DNA of 8,471 nucleotides from Spirochaetaceae bacterium (GTDB lineage Bacteria; Spirochaetota; Spirochaetia; DSM-2461), in assembly GCA_016342385.1 (NCBI GenBank), contig JAEINM010000156.1:1-8471 (forward strand). The letters are read 5' to 3'. Below the pieces are notes generated by a model. That model made no database searches and was not told the DNA's origin. It saw only the letters and a program-made list of their open reading frames with translations. Made by a program: the position numbers and the translations under genes. Every line of letters starts with the position of its first letter. Position 1 is the first letter of the stretch. Below, piece by piece: positions 1 through 6,800 of the stretch.

Positions 1-476
1 TCATACTTTCTGCCAGAAGAGAAGATGCTGATATGCTCATAGGTTTCGGCGGCGGGGCAGATGATTATGTTACCAAACCTTTCAGTCCCGGCGTTCTGAC
101 TGCCCGAATTCGAGCACACCTTCATAGAATTGCCAGTGAAAAGGGGCAGAATGACAATCATACCATCTTCCGTTTCGGGGAAATACTCTTTGATCCCGGG
201 CACTACACACTGAAAAAAGAAGATGAGAGGATTGATCTTTCCAGAAGGGAAATGGATCTTCTTCTTTTCCTCACGAAAAACAGAGGTCAGGTCTACTCTA
301 AAGAGCAGATATATAAAGAGGTCTGGGGGAATGAATATGGAGATATTTCCACTGTTACCGTTCATATGCAGCGCCTGCGGAAGAAGATCGAAATCAATCC
401 CGCCGAGCCGGTCTATTTAAAAACAAAATACGGATACGGGTATTATCTCTCGGCCGAAGAAGACAATGAAAAATAA
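1..476 (+). CDS. OmpR/PhoB-family two-component response regulator (5' truncated by window)
   Basis: The frame is open from the window edge (first full codon at base 3) to TAA at 474-476, giving 157 visible residues. The start and the phospho-acceptor Asp lie upstream of the window. The visible part opens with the end of a receiver domain: LSAR (conserved Ser/Thr switch residue) and ADDYVTKPF with the conserved Lys at visible residue 25. A winged-helix DNA-binding domain follows at about residues 55-150. It includes the transactivation-loop/helix region around SRREMDLLLFL, the recognition helix VTVHMQRLRKKIE, and the C-terminal wing with KTKYGYGYYL. Proteins of this family bind promoter DNA as dimers once phosphorylated by a partner kinase. 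The gene overlaps the downstream kinase by 11 bases, so the two are almost certainly a cognate, translationally coupled pair. Its regulon cannot be told from this sequence. An ATG at 33 is internal to the receiver domain and is not the start. Confidence 0.95.
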   Translation, partial: ILSARREDADMLIGFGGGADDYVTKPFSPGVLTARIRAHLHRIASEKGQNDNHTIFRFGEILFDPGHYTLKKEDERIDLSRREMDLLLFLTKNRGQVYSKEQIYKEVWGNEYGDISTVTVHMQRLRKKIEINPAEPVYLKTKYGYGYYLSAEEDNEK

Positions 477-1809
477 CTTTAACCTTAAAACAATGTTCAC
501 TCTATTTCTCGCGGCTCCTTTTCTCGTGATTATTGTCATGATTTTTATTTTCATGGGTCTGGCCGAGAGCAGAAGTACAATGCTGCGATCTCTGGAAGCT
601 CCGAAATATCTCATCGATCCCATTATCTCTATTATCGAGAACAATTACACTCCTGAGGGGGAAGTCGGGGGAATCCTTATGCTCCTCGATGGCGATGGTA
701 AGATTCTCTATCCGCCCATTGCGGACAAAAGGGAAACACTGGAAATCGATTTTTCCTTGCTGTACAGCAAACTTCTCAGCAGTGGAATGACAAATATCAG
801 TATTACGAGATATGTCTATAATGGGGAACCGGGACTTTGTTTTTTCGATAACACTTATGTCCCGGCTGTCCTGAAACAGCATATAAGAATAGGAATTTCC
901 CTTTTTATCATCATCATTTCCTGTCTGGGGCTCATTTTCGGTCAGGTTTCAACGGTTATAATTAATAATTCCATTAAAACTCTGGTCGATGCATCGGATC
1001 TTATCGCCAATGGGAATCTCGATGAGACAATTACCCTAAAATACAATAATGAACTGGTTCATGTGGCAAAGGCCATCGACAGAATGAGAGTGGAACTGCG
1101 GGAAAAAAGGAATATGGAACAGCGTTTTGTCATGTCTGTCACCCACGACCTGAAGACTCCTCTGACCTCTATAAACGGTTATCTGGAAGCGATTAATGAT
1201 GGTATTATAAGTGATCCCGGTGAAATTAAAGAATCCATCGTTATGATGCAGAAGAAAACCGATCTACTCGATTCCCGCATAAATGAACTTTTAGATTACA
1301 CTAAAGATTCGACTGCCGGATGGCGGGATCAATGGAGAGAGATCAATGTCTTTTCCTGGCTACATGAATTATCCTCCATGTTCGAAAATGATGCACAGCT
1401 ATGTAGTAGGAAATTTGTCTCCTCAATCAATATGGACAGGGATGTCACAATAAAATGCAATGATAAACTAATGACAAGGGCTCTGGAAAATCTCTTTGAT
1501 AATGCCTGCCGGTATACAGAAAGTGAAGATTCTATTTTTCTGACAGCAACAGCAGTAAGGGATTCGGATAAAATCCGTTTAGAAATAATTATGGAAGATT
1601 CCGGTTCGGGGATTGATGAAAAAGACAGGGATAAAATCTTTGAACTTTTCTACCGCAATGACCGGGGACGCAATAGCCGTGGTATGGGTATCGGCCTGGC
1701 TTCGGTTCAGACTATAGTGAAAGATCACGGCGGGAAAATCAGTTGTGGAGAGTCTCAATGGGGCGGAGCAAAGTTTGCTATGGAGCTGGAGTTTTTGCTA
1801 ACGACGTGA
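466..1809 (+). CDS. Membrane sensor histidine kinase (HAMP-HisKA-HATPase)
   Basis: This is a 447-residue class I sensor kinase. Hydrophobic helix 1 lies at about residues 10-31. A small extracytoplasmic sensor of about 105 residues follows, then helix 2 at about 143-166 and a HAMP linker at about 167-215. The dimerisation/phosphoacceptor H-box SVTHDLKTPL has the phospho-His at 227. The ATPase domain shows an N-box ENLFDNA (Asn346), a G1 box DSGSGID (Asp378), an F-box FELF and a G2 box GMGIGL (408-410), so all catalytic motifs look intact. It should autophosphorylate and pass phosphate to the regulator encoded just upstream, whose stop it overlaps by 11 bases. The ATG at 466 has only a purine-rich stretch before it, which fits translational coupling. 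The sensor region matches no ligand-binding fold I recognise, so the stimulus is unknown. The 3' end overlaps the opposing PilZ gene by 12 bases. Confidence 0.96.
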   Translation: MKNNFNLKTMFTLFLAAPFLVIIVMIFIFMGLAESRSTMLRSLEAPKYLIDPIISIIENNYTPEGEVGGILMLLDGDGKILYPPIADKRETLEIDFSLLYSKLLSSGMTNISITRYVYNGEPGLCFFDNTYVPAVLKQHIRIGISLFIIIISCLGLIFGQVSTVIINNSIKTLVDASDLIANGNLDETITLKYNNELVHVAKAIDRMRVELREKRNMEQRFVMSVTHDLKTPLTSINGYLEAINDGIISDPGEIKESIVMMQKKTDLLDSRINELLDYTKDSTAGWRDQWREINVFSWLHELSSMFENDAQLCSRKFVSSINMDRDVTIKCNDKLMTRALENLFDNACRYTESEDSIFLTATAVRDSDKIRLEIIMEDSGSGIDEKDRDKIFELFYRNDRGRNSRGMGIGLASVQTIVKDHGGKISCGESQWGGAKFAMELEFLLTT

Positions 1810-2133
1810 TTCTTTATAATATCCCTTCAGGTCTTTAATAATCCCGTCTATCTTATTATTGCTTTCCTCATCTATCTGAACAAACTGAACACCGATGGTA
1901 TCGACAATTACCCAGATCACTTTTGCCGGTAGTTGAATCTCAGTCTCATTATCCAGGCGTTTGATATGCAGTAAAACCAGATCATCTTTATCAAAATCGG
2001 TTTTTTCCGAAAAATGCAAAGCGGCTCCCGAATGTGAGAGATTGAGGAGAAGTATACTATTTTTTATATTTACTGTTATTTGCAGCTTTTCCGGTTCCTG
2101 TACTATGAATCGCTGCTCATTTCTATTGCCCAA
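1798..2133 (-). CDS. Single-domain PilZ protein (predicted c-di-GMP receptor)
   Basis: The product is 111 residues and consists almost entirely of one PilZ domain. Both c-di-GMP-binding signatures are visible: RxxxR at residues 4-8 (RNEQR) and the D/N-x-S-x-x-G motif at 31-36 (NLSHSG). The usual late strand GVQFVQID follows at 81-88. PilZ proteins bind cyclic di-GMP and relay it to motility, polysaccharide or adhesion machinery; the target here is unknown. The start is TTG at 2133. It is supported by a GGAG Shine-Dalgarno nine bases upstream and because the RxxxR motif begins at residue 4, leaving no later start that would keep it. The gene faces the two-component pair and overlaps the kinase 3' end by 12 bases, so it is a separate transcription unit. 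Confidence 0.9.
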   Translation of the reverse strand: MGNRNEQRFIVQEPEKLQITVNIKNSILLLNLSHSGAALHFSEKTDFDKDDLVLLHIKRLDNETEIQLPAKVIWVIVDTIGVQFVQIDEESNNKIDGIIKDLKGYYKESRR

Positions 2134-2142
2134 TGTTAAATA

Positions 2143-2172
2143 CTCCGATAATTTGTCTTATATTGTATTATA
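2143..2172 (-). promoter_or_regulatory. Candidate -10 and Shine-Dalgarno for the PilZ gene
   Basis: Read on the minus strand, a perfect TATAAT lies at 2172-2167 and GGAG at 2146-2143, nine bases before the TTG start. Transcription would begin near 2160, giving a leader of about 27 bases. No good -35 box is seen 16-18 bases further upstream, so the ribosome site is more secure than the promoter. The region is AT-rich, and TATAAT can occur there by chance. Confidence 0.4.
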
Positions 2173-2192
2173 TATAGAGATATTACTATAAT

Positions 2193-2591
2193 TTGCTGAA
2201 AATGGATAGTCTTCTGGGTGTTCCTGGCCTGTTTGGGGTTTTAATCTGCTCAATTTTTTACTTTTCCAGGAAACAGAAAAAATTCACAGAAAGTGAAGAA
2301 ATGAGAGATCTCTATAAGGCTCGTGTACAATATCATAGGGATGTGGCACATTTAATTAACTCCGGCCATGAGAAAGGTCTTAATGAAGGGCGAGAAGAGG
2401 GGCGAAAAGAAGGGAAGCAGGAAGAAAAGCAGGAAATACTAATTCGGTAAATTAATAGTAAATTCGGTATTTCTGATGAGCTTAAGAAAAATATATTAGC
2501 AGAGGATAATCCCGGTACTCTGGATGATGCTTTTGATATTATTTTAAATGCTAAAACAGAGGAAGAAGTATTAGCTGTATTTCAGAAATGA
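2193..2591 (+). pseudogene. Remnant of an Rpn-family (PD-(D/E)XK) nuclease/transposase-like protein, C-terminal part, interrupted by TAA
   Basis: The open frame from 2193 (TTG) or 2202 (ATG) gives 85 residues and stops at TAA 2448-2450. The same frame then continues for 46 sense codons to TGA at 2589-2591. The part before the stop carries a helical stretch and a Glu/Gly/Lys-rich tail (GREEGRKEGKQEEKQE). The part after the stop reads like the normal end of these proteins (KFGISDELKK, then TEEEVLAVFQK). That order is typical of the C-terminus of Rpn-type recombination-promoting nucleases, which are usually about 280-320 residues. The nuclease core is missing. Residues 1-25 are hydrophobic and do not resemble the family, so they may be fortuitous sequence. 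TAA could derive from TTA or CAA by one change. No good ribosome site precedes either start. I read this as a dead fragment; a functional 85-residue protein is less likely. Confidence 0.65.
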
Positions 2592-2609
2592 TAATAGTCC
2601 CTTCGATCC

Positions 2610-2635
2610 CTTCGGTACGTAAAAAAGTTCCGAAG
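2610..2635. repeat. Imperfect hairpin
   Basis: CTTCGG (2610-2615) pairs with CCGAAG (2630-2635). After one T/T mismatch the pairing continues AC with GT, around an A-rich loop. It lies about 20 bases beyond the stop of the nuclease remnant. It is not followed directly by a T-run (the nearest, TTTTT, starts about 15 bases on), so it is at best a weak terminator of the former gene. Confidence 0.4.
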
Positions 2636-2679
2636 CACCGGTTGTTGAGTTTTTCAAAAAAAATAAAAATTAATTGAAG

Positions 2680-2699
2680 CAGCAGAAGTCTTTCTGCTG
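2680..2699. repeat. Perfect 8-bp hairpin with 4-base loop
   Basis: CAGCAGAA (2680-2687) and TTCTGCTG (2692-2699) are exact inverse complements around GTCT. The + strand downstream has no T-run. On the minus strand the hairpin is followed, after roughly 15 bases, by a T-rich stretch (complement of the A-runs at 2656-2670). It could be a degenerate terminator for leftward transcription or a remnant of mobile-element end structure. The role is unassigned. Confidence 0.45.
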
Positions 2700-2953
2700 T
2701 AGTACCTATTGTATAAGGATATATAACACTATTGGATGTTCAGGTAGTGGTTAAGTATACAGGAGGTTCAATAAATATCATGAGAGGTTTCAGATAGTTT
2801 TAAGATGGAAAGTTGTTACTGGGCAAATGGGGATTTTGTTTTGTACTGTTCGGCAGGTTTGGTGGATGGGGATCTTTTTGTCATTGAATTTAGGATTGTG
2901 GATGTCGTGACAATTGCTGTTGGCTAATACTAAAAATGATGTGACAGGCTATT

Positions 2954-3010
2954 TTTCATATGAAATAGGTTAAATATCATACTATAGTATTATTGTGTAA
3001 TTTTAAAATT
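2954..3010. repeat. Cluster of three different perfect 12-bp palindromes
   Basis: TTTCATATGAAA (2954-2965), ATACTATAGTAT (2979-2990) and AATTTTAAAATT (2999-3010) are each perfectly self-complementary. Their centres are 25 and 20 bases apart. A near-copy of the last (ATTTTAAAATT) follows at 3012-3022. They lie in AT-rich DNA about 340 bases before the lipoprotein gene. Dimeric regulators often bind such sites, but the three sequences differ from one another, so a single shared operator is not shown. Confidence 0.5.
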
Positions 3011-3334
3011 CATTTTAAAATTATTTTAAATATTTGGTTGTATCGATTAAACTAAGAGTGGATCTCAGGTAAATAGGCATATAATTCATAATTTTCTATT
3101 AAAGATAGTCGCATCGTAAAAAGCTTTTTATTTTGTTTTATTGTCGCTAGTTTTTTCTGTAATGAAAACCGATAAATATTGTGCAAATTTTGGAAAAAAC
3201 CGGATAAGTGACTAATGTATAATTCTTTTTTTTCTAAAATGAATTTTCTCAATATTATTTAGTTTTAATTTTTAACACAAATTAAAATTTTTAAATGATA
3301 AAGAATCATGTGGAATAATTAGAAATTACATAAC

Positions 3335-3342
3335 AAGGGGTG
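3335..3342 (+). promoter_or_regulatory. Shine-Dalgarno of the lipoprotein gene
   Basis: AAGGGGTG ends five bases before the ATG at 3348. It is the only purine-rich ribosome site in the area and fixes this start. Confidence 0.65.
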
Positions 3343-3347
3343 AAAAT

Positions 3348-3755
3348 ATGAAAAAGATTTTGATGATTTTTGTTTTGTTCAATATCTATTTATTTGTAAG
3401 CTGTGCTCAGGCTCTAGTCTATGAAGAAGTAACAACTGAAGAAGCAGCTGTAATTATGGATCTTGTTGATATCGCAGCTTACATACAAGGTGTAGACCCT
3501 GAAGGAAATATTTATACATTTTCTAATTTCGATTTGACACAAATTAATGCTTCAGATCCTTTGGTAGAGAGTTATCTTCTTCTCAATGGAACAATTTCAA
3601 CATCTGATGGTGGGAATACAATATTTTATGATTTAACAATTACAGGGGGACCTGTTTTTACATTGGAATGTACGGTTGATTTAGTTAATGGTGTGTATAT
3701 TGTATTTATTGCAAATGGTTATGATATGAAAAACTCTATGAATGAACATTCATAA
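3348..3755 (+). CDS. Small predicted lipoprotein, orphan family
   Basis: The 135-residue product begins with a Lys-Lys charged end and a hydrophobic stretch (residues 4-17). A relaxed lipobox follows, FVSC, with the Cys at 19. Phe at -3 departs from the classical Leu but is compatible with the looser spirochaetal lipobox. Cleavage and lipidation at Cys19 would leave a mature protein of about 117 residues anchored at the cell surface or periplasmic face. The mature part is acidic near its start (YEEVTTEEAA), then Asn/Thr/Gly-rich and probably beta-structured (DLTITGGPVFTLECTVD), with one further Cys. I recognise no known family. A strong ribosome site supports translation. It lies just before, and in the same direction as, the giant secreted protein, but an intervening terminator-like structure and candidate promoter suggest separate or attenuated transcription. 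Row 3661-3720 has 18 G/C in 60, lower than the signalling genes. Confidence 0.75.
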   Translation: MKKILMIFVLFNIYLFVSCAQALVYEEVTTEEAAVIMDLVDIAAYIQGVDPEGNIYTFSNFDLTQINASDPLVESYLLLNGTISTSDGGNTIFYDLTITGGPVFTLECTVDLVNGVYIVFIANGYDMKNSMNEHS

Positions 3756-3816
3756 CTAATAGTTTAATTAAGTAACTATTAGTTATTAGATATTATTATT
3801 AAATAGTTAGTTTTTT
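3752..3816 (+). terminator. AT-only terminator-like structure with two mutually exclusive hairpins
   Basis: Three related segments overlap and follow the lipoprotein stop codon. Segment 1 (3752-3764) pairs perfectly over 13 bp with segment 2 (3774-3786). The left part of segment 2 (3773-3780, TAACTATT) can instead pair over 8 bp with segment 3 (3802-3809, AATAGTTA). Segment 3 is followed after one G by TTTTTT (3811-3816). The 2:3 hairpin plus T-run has the layout of an intrinsic terminator, and the 1:2 hairpin would compete with it. All stems are almost pure A/T, so stability is low and termination may be leaky. Confidence 0.45.
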
Positions 3817-3844
3817 GATGCAAGCTATATTTGTTTGTTATAAA
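3815..3844 (+). promoter_or_regulatory. Candidate sigma-70-type promoter for the giant secreted protein
   Basis: TTGATG (3815-3820, four of six -35 consensus bases) is separated by 18 bases from TATAAA (3839-3844, five of six). A start near 3850 would give a leader of about 30 bases. The Shine-Dalgarno AAGGA at 3870-3874 lies seven bases before the ATG at 3882. The -35 box overlaps the T-run of the preceding terminator-like element, so ending one transcript and starting the next could be linked here. Confidence 0.4.
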
Positions 3845-3881
3845 AATTGAATATTAGTACCTCTCAAAAAAGGAACACTAT

Positions 3882-6800
3882 ATGTATAAGCAAAGAATAT
3901 ATTTACTTCTTATTTTTCTTAATTTCCCACTTTTTTTTATTAGTGCTTTTGAATCAACAAATACATTGATTGATTATTACAAAAAGCATGAGAACGATAA
4001 AATTTACATAGATGTTACTGCTGGTAGTTATAATAACGTTTTAAAATCTGGAAATACTTTTTATCATGGATCAAATGGAATTTCTTTATCTTTTATAAAA
4101 GATGAACAAACTTTTGGAGCTAATTATTGGTATCAGTGCAAATGGAAAGATGTTGAATTGTTTTCTTGGAAAGATACATTAGGCGGTGTTAATGATGGAA
4201 CCATTATTAAAAGGCTATATGGTTCTGGAAAATTAGAAATCAATGTATATAAAAATGAGGCTTTCAATCGAAATCAATATATGGGATCTATTATAGTTTA
4301 CATTGTTTCTGACGATAAATCTCCTTATACACCTTCATTTCTAACAGCTGGGATTTCAAGTCCAATATGGTTATATCAAGACATTGATACAAAAGAATAT
4401 TTTTTTAACCAAGGACAAAGTCTTTTAGTTGATTCAGCAACAAGATTATTGAATCTAAATTATTCCTCAGAAGGAGATAGACGTTCTTCATATACCGATA
4501 TTAATGGAATTGGTATAGAATATTACACCCTTTTTGAAGATGGTAGTTCTTTATATCAAGGATCATCGAAAAGTATTGATGTTGATTTAGCTACTTATAG
4601 TGAAGATTTTAACGCCAAAGTAAGTGCTACGGACTATTTGGGCCATGTTAGTAGTGAAGGTTCTCTAAATATCTTACGTGATATAGAAGCTCCAGATTAT
4701 AACGTTAGCTATAAAGTAGAACCAGCTGGTCAGACAAATTCTTACATAGTTACAACGTTTTTAACTGATATAAAAGATGATGATGTTTCTGGAAATGGTG
4801 ATGGTGACAATGAAGATGGATCACAATTCAGCCAGCTTAATACAAGACTTTATTTTACTCTAGGTGAAAATATTAAAGACGCTTCAACTATAAATGAGAG
4901 TCCAGAAAATATCTATGAAGGTGATATTGGAGGATTAGATGTAATTGGTCTTTTAGATGATCCAGATGCTTCAGCACCAAAGGACTTGGCTACAACTCCA
5001 CAAATTGGATTTGCAGAATATTTCGATGAAAATGGAATTAAAGTCGATAACACATATTATCTTAAATTCATTGTTGAAGCCAACACAGAACTGGAAACTA
5101 CTTTAGTCGTTGCGGATAATGTTGCCAATGCTGCAATCGAAGATATCATTTATAACATTCCAGGACAACCTGCAGTCGAAATGACAGAAGACTTTGAAAC
5201 AAAAATTGTTTCAGATTGTCCCGGACTTCCTTATTTGGATCTCTATTTAAAACTCCCAACTTCCTATGATGCTGCGCAATCATTCAGCAGCTTGGACTTT
5301 ACTATTGCATTAAAAAAAGATTTAACCAGACAAAGTTTCCTCGATATTATGGCTCCTGATGATTTATGGATTGAAGACTTCGTTTTAGCGGATCCTAAAT
5401 TTAAGATAGCTCATTATAATATTCCCCTTTTTGATGAACCTCGTGAAGTTTATGAAACTTCCGGTAATTTCTCTTTTTCCTATATAGAGGAGACATCTGA
5501 TGGAACACAAAATGAAAAATTATATAGCGGCACATTTGGGGAACTTGAACTAACAGCTCCAAACATTCCCCTCTCTGAAAACAATCAGTTTGCATTATCA
5601 ATCACCAGAAACAATAGCGATTTAACCGATCAGATAACCTATGAAGATCTCAACAACGAAAAAACAAGAGAAATATTCTTTAATGAAGAAATGACTTTAG
5701 CCCTAAATGAAACTGAAGATAGAGAAGGCGATGAGCTTAGAATCGGATATATCGTCGCAGGCGAAACAGAAATACACTATACAACACCCGACTTGAATGG
5801 AAATCATATCCTTGAAATAAGTTCCGGTCTGAGTGAATTATCCATTGAAGAAAATTTTATAGAAAATGATTCTTTCCATAATAATATTTTTAATGTATTA
5901 CTTGTCAAAGATGAAGAAATAAATGAAAACACCTTTGAACTTTTGATAAAAGGAAATGAAGTAGAACCTCAAGAATATCCAATAAGCAGTAATGGCGAAT
6001 TCACTGCCGTATTTACTGAATATACAGAACCGGGAATTCTGGAAAAACCAATAGATCGATCAGGGTTTAACAGCGCTATCATATTCGATGCAGACACTTT
6101 CAATTTTGATTTATCTGACGAAGATCTAGCTACAGCTTGGGCATCTTATGATAAATCCACATCGGTAGATTTCCTGAATGACGGAACCGATACCGGGACA
6201 TTTGCATTTGAAACACAGGAAAATAATGAAGTTTTTCACCATCTGGGAATTCGAATAGAAGATAATGCAGGTAATGTTAAGTTTTTCCATAAAAAAGTAG
6301 TCGTTGATACTAAAGCTCCATCTCTATTTATTGTAGGTCTTGATTCAGTCATTATGGAAAAAGATACAACGATCGTATATTCCTTTGATCCTGTAAATTC
6401 TCAGATTCATCTTATACCTCATAGTCCGGATAGCGGTTATCTAGAGTTAATTAGAGATCAGAACAGCTACTTATTTGATAACCCACCAGTCCTTAGTGAA
6501 TACAGACTTGATTGGCGTCCGCTCAATAACCAGACATTAACTAAAGATGATTCAAACAAGGCAGGAATTATTACACTGGATAATCAATACATTTCCAATA
6601 AATATTTTTCTGTGGAACTGACTATTACCGACTTTGTCGGTAACTCCAGTATCCAGACCTTGCATTATTACAATCCTGTTAAATTGGGTGATGATATTAA
6701 CCGTTATTTACTTCCGACGGATCTGGAATGGAATTCTAATGATAAATATCACTATTTCAGTTGGGATGAAGTCTCAGAAGGTGCTGCAGATCTCTCAGAA

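Larger units (their letters stand above)
2592..3347. other. Gene-poor AT-rich intergenic region of about 750 bases
   Basis: I find no convincing gene on either strand. The left part (to about 2940) has mixed composition and may hold decayed sequence continuing from the nuclease remnant. It includes two hairpins and a perfect AGGAGG at 2761-2766 that is followed only by a five-codon frame. The right part is extremely AT-rich: row 3001-3060 has 10 G/C in 60 by hand count. It carries the palindrome cluster and presumably the promoter of the lipoprotein gene. One weak candidate is TTAACA at 3272-3277 with GATAAA at 3297-3302, but the 19-base spacer is long and I would not rely on it. Confidence 0.7.

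Noticed and set aside
33..476. ATG at 33 as start of the response regulator
   Set aside because: The codons upstream (LSARREDAD) are conserved receiver-domain sequence, so the gene begins before the window.
417..882. Minus-strand frames of 75 and 126 codons over the kinase 5' region
   Set aside because: They are antisense shadows of a kinase frame whose domain motifs are intact.
1961..2191. Plus-strand 76-codon frame opposite the PilZ gene
   Set aside because: It is antisense to a PilZ frame with both c-di-GMP-binding motifs and shows no protein family features of its own.
2163..2192. TTGTAT and TATAAT as a rightward promoter for the nuclease remnant
   Set aside because: Transcription would start near 2199, after the TTG and only about three bases before the ATG at 2202, leaving no leader or ribosome site. 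The -35 matches only three consensus bases.
2805..2927. 40-codon frame in the intergenic region (open from 2784), with cysteines and hydrophobic residues
   Set aside because: It has no ribosome site at a suitable distance, no recognisable motif and an ordinary chance length. The AGGAGG at 2761-2766 is too far away and is followed by a five-codon frame at 2780.
2999..3031. Repeated ATTTTAAAATT units considered as a CRISPR-like or iteron array
   Set aside because: There are only two full copies and one partial copy, adjacent with no spacers, in very AT-rich DNA. That is too little for an array or a replication origin.
3052..3252. Minus-strand 66-codon frame in AT-rich DNA
   Set aside because: It starts at TTG with no Shine-Dalgarno, has Lys/Leu/Tyr/Phe-rich low-complexity content and resembles no family. 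It is probably a chance frame.
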